Of a DNA stretch of 64,000 nt, positions 54,744-61,447 are shown piece after piece; the first letter of the stretch is position 1; every line of letters begins with the position of its first letter. Below the pieces are notes generated by a model. That model saw nothing but the letters and a program-made list of their open reading frames with translations, had not been told where the DNA came from and did no database searches. The position numbers and the translations under genes were made by a program. The DNA is from an uncultured Flavobacterium sp. (GTDB lineage Bacteria > Bacteroidota > Bacteroidia > Flavobacteriales > Flavobacteriaceae): NCBI RefSeq assembly GCF_963422545.1, contig NZ_OY730232.1:248001-312000 (forward strand), in the 5' to 3' direction.

Positions 54744-54839
54744 TTATTTAAACAATTCTCTTGATGGTGAACCTTTTCCATGGACTCCTCCTTGATGTTC
54801 ATTTGGAAATTTAGCGGGATACATATTCCACCATTCCCC
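54744..54839 (-). pseudogene. Orphan C-terminal tip of a polymorphic toxin
   Basis: The minus strand encodes GEWWNMYPAKFPNEHQGGVH followed by GKGSPSRELFK and a stop. This looks like the last ~30 residues of a nuclease-type toxin tip (HNH-like tails of Rhs-type toxins have a similar WWN-x-x-P-A-x-F ... HQGG-x-HG-x-GSP pattern). The rest of the toxin is missing, and the upstream side runs directly into the inverted-repeat element at 54840-54991. It precedes a SUKH immunity gene by 18 bp, so this is a displaced toxin tail kept next to its immunity gene. Confidence 0.65.
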
Positions 54840-54991
54840 GCTCCCGCACGAATCTTTTAGTGCGGTACGTACAACTTACGTTCTCAGAATCATTAAATTT
54901 ATATTCTCTAATCATTTTTATTTTATTAAACCTTTATAAAAAACTAGATTTTGACCTACATACCGCCACACGAAAGGATTCGTGCGGGAGC
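54840..54991. repeat. MITE-like inverted-repeat element, copy 1
   Basis: A 152-bp non-coding element. Its ends form an inverted repeat: GCTCCCGCACGAATCTTTTA on the left and GAAAGGATTCGTGCGGGAGC on the right, extending about 30 bases with a few mismatches. The interior (ACTTACGTTCTCAGAATCAT and on to ACTAGATTT) is almost identical to copy 2. It separates two immunity cassettes. Confidence 0.85.
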
Positions 54992-55030
54992 TGGGTAAAA
55001 TTTATTTTCATCAAATATTCACCTTTTGCT

Positions 55031-55546
55031 TTAATTATAAGGTTTTTCCGAAAATAGTTTCAACAACAAACTATAATCTTCAAATAGTTTATTTAGTTTG
55101 TATTTTTCATATAATGAAGTAAATTTTACTTGATTTATTAAATTTTCAAAAGTTTTAAGTGGAACATGAACTTTTATCCCTCTTGAACTTCTAGTATGTA
55201 GTAATAATTCTTTTTCACTATACAACAAATAATAAATACGAAATAGTATTTTATTCTCTTCATTAAGAGATAAATATTCACTAAAACTTTCCTCTTCCTT
55301 AATCTTTCTAAAAAAAAGCAATAATTTTTCTAAAAAAACAATAATTTGTTTTTCATATTCAATTTCTAAAGAAGCCCCACCGAATTTGATATTTATAAAA
55401 TAATATTGTTTTTTATCTTGAAACTTTTCTTCATCAGTCATTAACTGCCAACTTTTATATTTATCAATCATTTCGATAAACATAATTTCATCAGAACTTA
55501 TTTTCTCTTTTTTATAAATTTCAAGAACATTTTTTAAATTATACAT
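55031..55546 (-). CDS. Probable immunity protein, 171 aa
   Basis: I chose the ATG at 55546 (MYNLKNVLEIYKKEKISSDE) because the frame upstream runs into the repeat element. The product is cytosolic, Lys/Glu-rich and mostly helical (FLEKLLLFFRKIKEEESFSE, EENKILFRIYYLLYSEKELL). No named family recognised. It lies between the two copies of the repeat element in the immunity array downstream of the toxin. Confidence 0.5.
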   Translation of the reverse strand: MYNLKNVLEIYKKEKISSDEIMFIEMIDKYKSWQLMTDEEKFQDKKQYYFINIKFGGASLEIEYEKQIIVFLEKLLLFFRKIKEEESFSEYLSLNEENKILFRIYYLLYSEKELLLHTRSSRGIKVHVPLKTFENLINQVKFTSLYEKYKLNKLFEDYSLLLKLFSEKPYN

Positions 55547-55585
55547 AATATTTATTTTTCTATTATTGTATAAACTTTTCCTCCC

Positions 55586-55741
55586 CTCGCTCCCACACAA
55601 ATCCTTTAGTGTGGTACGTGCTACTTACGTTCTCAGAATCATTAAATTTATATTCTCTAATCATTTTTATTTTATTAAACCTTTAAAAAAACTAGATTTG
55701 ATCTAGATACCACCATACGAAAGGATTTGTGCTGGAGCGAG
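55586..55741. repeat. MITE-like inverted-repeat element, copy 2
   Basis: About 156 bp, ends CTCGCTCCCACACAAATCCT and AAGGATTTGTGCTGGAGCGA. The interior ~80 bases (ACTTACGTTCTCAGAATCAT onward) match copy 1 almost perfectly, while the arms have diverged more. It separates the first immunity gene from the second. Confidence 0.85.
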
Positions 55742-55757
55742 AGATAGTGGGTACTAA

Positions 55758-56201
55758 TTAAATTATATTTTTTGCCCAATCCTCTGTAAATCCAGTTCCG
55801 CTTTCAATCATCTCAATTTCTTCTAATCCAAATATACAGTCATCATAAAGTACTATTTTATGCAAAGGTTCCAATCTTAAATATGCCAAAGAAAAATAAT
55901 AACATAAATATGAAGGAGTATTGTCTGTTCCTGCAAGAACATAATATCTTTTTTCTTTATATTCTATTTTAGACATAAAATTAGTTACCCAATTTTCATC
56001 ATAAATGTCCATTGAAAAAAAATCATAATCATCTTCTCCATTCCCAAATCTCTTCGTGATCCATACTTCTATTGATCCATCATTCCGTAAGGAATTTTCT
56101 CTTGATGAAAAATCAAGCTTCGCATTTAACGATGCAAATGCTACATTCTTAAATGTTTTTTCTTGACACTCAAATTGAGTTGATATAATAGCTAAGCTCA
56201 T
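55758..56201 (-). CDS. Immunity protein candidate cognate to the nuclease toxin
   Basis: A 147-aa acidic cytosolic protein (NGEDDYDFFSMDIYDENWVT, LRLEPLHKIVLYDDCIFGLE). Its ATG overlaps the toxin stop (TAATG), so translation is coupled. Directly following the toxin in this way is the hallmark position of the cognate immunity gene in polymorphic toxin loci. I do not recognise the immunity family by name. Confidence 0.75.
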   Translation of the reverse strand: MSLAIISTQFECQEKTFKNVAFASLNAKLDFSSRENSLRNDGSIEVWITKRFGNGEDDYDFFSMDIYDENWVTNFMSKIEYKEKRYYVLAGTDNTPSYLCYYFSLAYLRLEPLHKIVLYDDCIFGLEEIEMIESGTGFTEDWAKNII

Positions 56202-59200
56202 TATTTTAAAATAGTTTTAAGTTCGGTTAATGAATTTACAAGAGTTACATTATTTGGAATAGTATTTAATATTTTAGCTTTATCTAAATCTGACAAAGGT
56301 TTTTCTATATATAGAATTGCTTTTTTATTTTGAGGATTTACAAAATCTTCTAAAGTAGAATTTACAAAACGATTAACCTGATTAGGTTTTTTCTCCCAAA
56401 CCGCCATACTGTTTTTGACTTCAATAATTTCATTAGATGTAATGATATCTATATCAGTTGCAATACTATTGTCAGCTTTTTTTATTGTTAAACCAAATCC
56501 TTCCACTATCTTACCTTCTTGCTTTATAAAATCTGCAACTTTACCTTCTGTTATTCTACCAATGTTATTTGTATTTAGTGGGTCAAGATTTTTTGCTGTT
56601 GCAATTGCATTATTTATATCATTAATACCTTGTTCCGTCCACTTCAGTAACTTCCCTGCCGGATTAGTATATTCAATTTTATTACCATTTTTTGCAATTG
56701 TCCCTAAAACATTATCAGCAACTTTACCGTCTTTGAGTAACGATAATCCATCAACCTGACTTTTAACAAAATTCTTATCGACATATTTATCGGCGTCTTT
56801 TAATACTTTGTCAGTCAAATCTTTTTCATTCCCATATACTAAAGAACTGACATGAAATTCATCAGCCCGTATATCTGATATTTTTTTTACGTCTAATACA
56901 AATCCGTCAACATTATCCGCTTTTTTTGCTACAATACCCCAAAGTTCTCCTGCTTCCTTAATTTCATGTATACCTCCTTTTATGTAAGCAGAGCCAGCAA
57001 ACGGTATAGCAAAAGAAGCCGAATAAATAACAGTATTCGTGTTATCACGGCGCACTCCGGCATATATGGCTCCAAAAGGATCTGTAAAGGTATCAAACCC
57101 AGGAATACTACCAACTGCATCAAGAGTTGAATAAACTGCATCATCTAATACGGCAAGTTTACTAAAACTATAAAAATGTTTCTTTGCATCTAATTTACTC
57201 GTACCAAGTGAAATCTCAGCTTTAACACGCCATGTCCAATTCACTTTACTGTCTATCCAAATTTGATCAGTAATTTCTTTATCGTCCATAAATGGCTCTC
57301 TAAGCTTTCCGATATCTTCTTTACTAATTTCATTCCAAATATCTTTACTTTGCATACCTCCAGCTGCCAGCTCCAGATTAGAATATTTAAAATAAATATC
57401 GTTAGCTTTCTTTGAAAATGGCTGATATAAAGACCATACTTCTCTACACGGAAGTGACTGACCTGATTGATGATCTATGATCCCACTATTACATGTATTA
57501 AGTTCCTGATTTAGTTGATTTATCTCGGCATAGCCTTTAGATTCAAAAAACTGTAAAACTTTTATAGCTGAATATCCTTTTATATTTCCTGATGATTTTT
57601 TACTAAACCTTACAAATCTACCTGTAGCTGTAAGATAATAAGAACTAACTGTAAGAGGTTTTGCAACCTTTGAGAATAGTTGTAACACCTTTGCATCCCA
57701 ATTACCTGTTAAACCTTGAATGTCCCCATCACTTAAAACAGCAGATCCTTTTTTTGCGATTCCTAAAGGCAAACATTTTGTGTCTTTACGGTTATCAAAT
57801 GGAAGTACAAGTAAAACATCATTGTTTCCTAGTCCACAACTTTCAAAAACATCTTTTGTAAGTTTATCCAGTGTTTCTTTATTATAGAAATATTGCTTCC
57901 CATCTGCTTGTATTGCCATCGATAGAGGAACAAAATAAATATTGTTTTTTGTTGTCTCATAAAGCATTCTAAATCTGTCTTCTAATACATTTAAAAGATC
58001 TTCTTTTTCTATACTATAATTACCAAGTTTGTGAACATATTTTTTAGTACTTAATGGAGTATCAATAGAAGTTGTTAAAGACTTGACACTATTTATTTTA
58101 TTTTTAATATCTGCTAAATGCTTTGGATCAATTGTGGTTATAAATCTTGAAGGATCGCAAACATCTTCATTTGAATCAAATAATTTATTTTCCTTAATAT
58201 ATTGGTCACAATCAGTTTGAGATAATATTTTTGTTTTGTAATTATTATTTACAACTCCTATAGTTACACACATTCCAGAAGAGCAGTCTATATATTGCCC
58301 ATCTTGTAAAAGTGTATATTTTTTAGTCAATTCTGAATCTGCCCACGAAGTAATACTTTGGTTATCTTTACCTTTAACTGTATTTTTTAGAATTTTATCA
58401 TCTTTCCTTATACAATCAGCACATACTAAATCTGATGTAGACACTACTTCATAACTTTCACCGTTTTGTACTGTTTTAATTGGTTTATAAGACATAATAA
58501 ATTTATAGTCACCACCAATTTTCCCTAACGAATTATTCTCTTTTAAGTAAATAGATTTAAGTACTCCATCAACAATATTAATTTTTTCAAAATTTGAAAA
58601 AGTTGCCTGATCAAACTTTACAAATTTACCGTTTCCTACTGCAAAATTTAAACATGTATTAGCACTTGATGGTAAAGTGATAAGCTGAGCAACTAAATCA
58701 TCTGTTAAACCTTTAATTAGTAAACTTTCCCCACTAGCCTGACTCTGAAACGCATACAATTTAAACGCAGGATCATTAATTTGTTTCCAATCCTGATGAT
58801 TCAATACCGCTCCTGAGCCGTTATCCATCAATAAATCAGTACCAGATTCTGAAGTCTTATACTGTTCAAAAGGGTGCTCTAATTTAAAGATTCCGTGACC
58901 TAATTCGTGTGCAGGTGTTTTATCATTTGCTGAATTAAACACATATCCAAACTGTCCATTCAAACGCATATATCCCAGTTGCTTTTTGCTTGAAGCTTTA
59001 TCGGTTATAAACAACACGTAACTAAAAGCTGAACCGTGATACAACGCATTTATTCTTTGTTGTTCTGAACTATAGGTTGATATTAGTGTATTTTTTTCAG
59101 TCTGAATTTCAGCTACACTATCCGGAACTACACTATCAATTTTTAATCTATCTTCTTTAGTAAAATTAATCTTTACTCCAACTTTATCATAAATTAACTG

Positions 59201-61444
59201 GGTACTTGAGATAATTGCATCAGCTTTACTTTTTGAAATATCATAAGTAGGTACTAAGGCAACATTAACATTTTTTGGCGAAATATGCACAAGCATAAAA
59301 GCACCAATAACCTTCCATTTATCCCCTTGTTTTATAGTTGCTAATATTTCCTCTTCGGCATAACTCAAGTTTCCTTTTACGGTTAGGACAAATACTTTAT
59401 CGTTTCTGACTGCTGGGATTTTTACTCCATTTTGAGTTTTAAAAACGATACTATCTAATTTTATACTGGTATCTGTATTGGTTACAGTAGCTAACATTGT
59501 ATCTGTATAGCCATTTAAAACTGCTTTATAGGGTAAAGCAACATTACCTACCTGTTTGTATAACTTTTTCAATGCTATAGATGCCCCATCGGGTATTACA
59601 TCAAAAGCATATTTACTTTTAGCCCCTTTACTTGCATCTTCATTGTTTGAAAAAGCAATAGTAACTCCTTTGGCTGTAAATTCAGTAGCCTGACCGCTTT
59701 TATCGACACCATTTGTGTTTTCAGGAGTAGGTTTTCCTCCGGCAGCAATCTGTTCACCATTATTACTGCCATTTCCATTTTTATCTACAGTATAAACTTT
59801 AGGAGGAATCTTTGTTCCGTCAGCAGCTGTACCGCCACTATCTGTAATTACAGTATCTTTTCCTCCCGGAATGGTTACTTGCTGTCCATCTATACCATTA
59901 ACAAGAATATCACCATTGGCATTAATAACAATATCTTTTATGATAAACGGAACGGTTTCTTCTATTTGCCCCCCCTGACCTTCTCCAGTAAAATCTTCTA
60001 CGTCGGTAATATTTTTCCAATCCGGATTGTAACTTGTCTCTACAAGACCGCTAATCAATTGATAATCGGTATTGATTACAATACTATTAAACTCAACTGC
60101 GATTTTAGTATCTCCCAGATAAGGCACAATAATGTAACCTCGACCTGAATATGGGCTGTTTTCTCCTTTAAGCTCTAGAATTGTTACCGGAAAATCTCCC
60201 GCTTTAAACGTTTCGCTTTGTATTAAATTAGTAAGCGGTTTTTGATTCTGAATATTAATTTGAGGTACAATACCACAATTATATGCCGGAACACCTCTGG
60301 TTTCTGTAGGGGTTGTAAACGTGCTGATTCCTGAATAGGTAAATGACTGAACACCATCAGCTACGGGATCGCAACTTGAACCTACCCTAAACTGATAGGT
60401 AACGCCCGGTTCTAAATTGGTGATTAAACTTTGTGTGTTTAAACTATTTGTCGAAAACCACTGTGCATTACGAACATCTTGTTTTTTATATTGTACCTGA
60501 TAACGCGTATGTTCCGGTACTCCTTCCCAAGTGATTTTTACGCTTTTAGAACTCTGAGATTCACTTAATAAAAAGGTTGGTGCAGCACACGAAGCTGTAT
60601 ATTTAAAGGAGTATATCTCACTGTAACCATCATTTTTAAATACTGCATTCTCTGAAAGTCCTGTCGTCGAAATAGCTCTTACTCTCCATGCATAACGCAT
60701 TCCCGGAGTAAGAATTGGCATGCTTAAATTATATAATAAAGCTGTACCAAAGAGTGTCTCTTCATATAAAACAGGTGACATTTGAAATGCAAACTGTGGG
60801 TCTAATGTAGGATCGATAAGCTGTTTTAATTCGAACTTATACGATATATTGGTCGCATTTCTCTGGCGTGGTGTCCAGGTAAACAGAATATTCGGAAAGT
60901 CAGTCGCTGCAATTTGTTCGTTCTTTTGTGGTGTATTTAATAACGGTGGATCGTTTAAGATCAGGTACAAACTGGCACAGCTTTTTTGTGATATTTTCTG
61001 ATTGGTCATGTAATCATACATCTCAAAACAAAAACTATACATGCCTTCCGGTAATCCATTGGCGTATTGCTGTGGTGTAATCCCCTGCAAATTTTCTAAT
61101 CTAAAAAGTGCGGCAATATCAGTATTGGTTAAGGTTTGCAGTTCGCCGCCATTGATAAAAATGGGACGTTGTCCCTGCATATAATCACTACTTTGGATAT
61201 TAAGTCCGTTACCCTGTATGTACAATTTTAAACGTACTTGTCGTTGCGATATAGAGATATCGGTAGGATTGATTAGCAATTGCATTTTAGTATCCATGCT
61301 GGTAGCATAATCAGATAATTTTACACTGTATGGACTATTAAAAATTGGAGTTAACTGAACCGGATATAATTGGGCATAAGCTCCATTTAATCCCAAAAAA
61401 GACAGTGCAACAAAAAATATAATATGTTTGAAAAGATTCTTCAT
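56201..61444 (-). CDS. Multidomain polymorphic toxin: Fn3, zincin-like and PD-(D/E)xK nuclease domains
   Basis: A 1747-aa secreted protein. Signal peptide to ~25 (FLGLNGAYAQ). Residues ~26-280 form a beta-rich N-terminal domain (LYPVQLTPIFNSPYSVKLSD) resembling the TANFOR-type region of Bacteroidota surface proteins. An Fn3 domain covers ~285-375 (VKITWEGVPEHTRYQVQYKK). A zincin-like site lies at 846-857 (HELGHGIFKLEH; His846, Glu847, His850) with a later LLMD stretch like a Met-turn. Near residue 1490 a hydrophobic pretoxin segment (SIPGFDTFTDPFGAIYAGVR, then IPFAGSAYIKGG) leads to the C-terminal nuclease: Glu1633 (EGKVADF), TDIDIIT, and E1675-x-K1677 (EVKNS). No T9SS sorting domain is visible. 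It is 3 bp after the SprB-repeat gene and overlaps its immunity gene. The toxin call is strong; how it is exported is not known. Confidence 0.82.
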   Translation of the reverse strand: MKNLFKHIIFFVALSFLGLNGAYAQLYPVQLTPIFNSPYSVKLSDYATSMDTKMQLLINPTDISISQRQVRLKLYIQGNGLNIQSSDYMQGQRPIFINGGELQTLTNTDIAALFRLENLQGITPQQYANGLPEGMYSFCFEMYDYMTNQKISQKSCASLYLILNDPPLLNTPQKNEQIAATDFPNILFTWTPRQRNATNISYKFELKQLIDPTLDPQFAFQMSPVLYEETLFGTALLYNLSMPILTPGMRYAWRVRAISTTGLSENAVFKNDGYSEIYSFKYTASCAAPTFLLSESQSSKSVKITWEGVPEHTRYQVQYKKQDVRNAQWFSTNSLNTQSLITNLEPGVTYQFRVGSSCDPVADGVQSFTYSGISTFTTPTETRGVPAYNCGIVPQINIQNQKPLTNLIQSETFKAGDFPVTILELKGENSPYSGRGYIIVPYLGDTKIAVEFNSIVINTDYQLISGLVETSYNPDWKNITDVEDFTGEGQGGQIEETVPFIIKDIVINANGDILVNGIDGQQVTIPGGKDTVITDSGGTAADGTKIPPKVYTVDKNGNGSNNGEQIAAGGKPTPENTNGVDKSGQATEFTAKGVTIAFSNNEDASKGAKSKYAFDVIPDGASIALKKLYKQVGNVALPYKAVLNGYTDTMLATVTNTDTSIKLDSIVFKTQNGVKIPAVRNDKVFVLTVKGNLSYAEEEILATIKQGDKWKVIGAFMLVHISPKNVNVALVPTYDISKSKADAIISSTQLIYDKVGVKINFTKEDRLKIDSVVPDSVAEIQTEKNTLISTYSSEQQRINALYHGSAFSYVLFITDKASSKKQLGYMRLNGQFGYVFNSANDKTPAHELGHGIFKLEHPFEQYKTSESGTDLLMDNGSGAVLNHQDWKQINDPAFKLYAFQSQASGESLLIKGLTDDLVAQLITLPSSANTCLNFAVGNGKFVKFDQATFSNFEKINIVDGVLKSIYLKENNSLGKIGGDYKFIMSYKPIKTVQNGESYEVVSTSDLVCADCIRKDDKILKNTVKGKDNQSITSWADSELTKKYTLLQDGQYIDCSSGMCVTIGVVNNNYKTKILSQTDCDQYIKENKLFDSNEDVCDPSRFITTIDPKHLADIKNKINSVKSLTTSIDTPLSTKKYVHKLGNYSIEKEDLLNVLEDRFRMLYETTKNNIYFVPLSMAIQADGKQYFYNKETLDKLTKDVFESCGLGNNDVLLVLPFDNRKDTKCLPLGIAKKGSAVLSDGDIQGLTGNWDAKVLQLFSKVAKPLTVSSYYLTATGRFVRFSKKSSGNIKGYSAIKVLQFFESKGYAEINQLNQELNTCNSGIIDHQSGQSLPCREVWSLYQPFSKKANDIYFKYSNLELAAGGMQSKDIWNEISKEDIGKLREPFMDDKEITDQIWIDSKVNWTWRVKAEISLGTSKLDAKKHFYSFSKLAVLDDAVYSTLDAVGSIPGFDTFTDPFGAIYAGVRRDNTNTVIYSASFAIPFAGSAYIKGGIHEIKEAGELWGIVAKKADNVDGFVLDVKKISDIRADEFHVSSLVYGNEKDLTDKVLKDADKYVDKNFVKSQVDGLSLLKDGKVADNVLGTIAKNGNKIEYTNPAGKLLKWTEQGINDINNAIATAKNLDPLNTNNIGRITEGKVADFIKQEGKIVEGFGLTIKKADNSIATDIDIITSNEIIEVKNSMAVWEKKPNQVNRFVNSTLEDFVNPQNKKAILYIEKPLSDLDKAKILNTIPNNVTLVNSLTELKTILK

Positions 61445-61447
61445 TTC

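Noticed and set aside
55547..55600. Extended start of the 171-aa immunity gene at a TTG codon
   Set aside because: The extra 18 codons lie in the repeat element and the ATG at 55546 is a better start.
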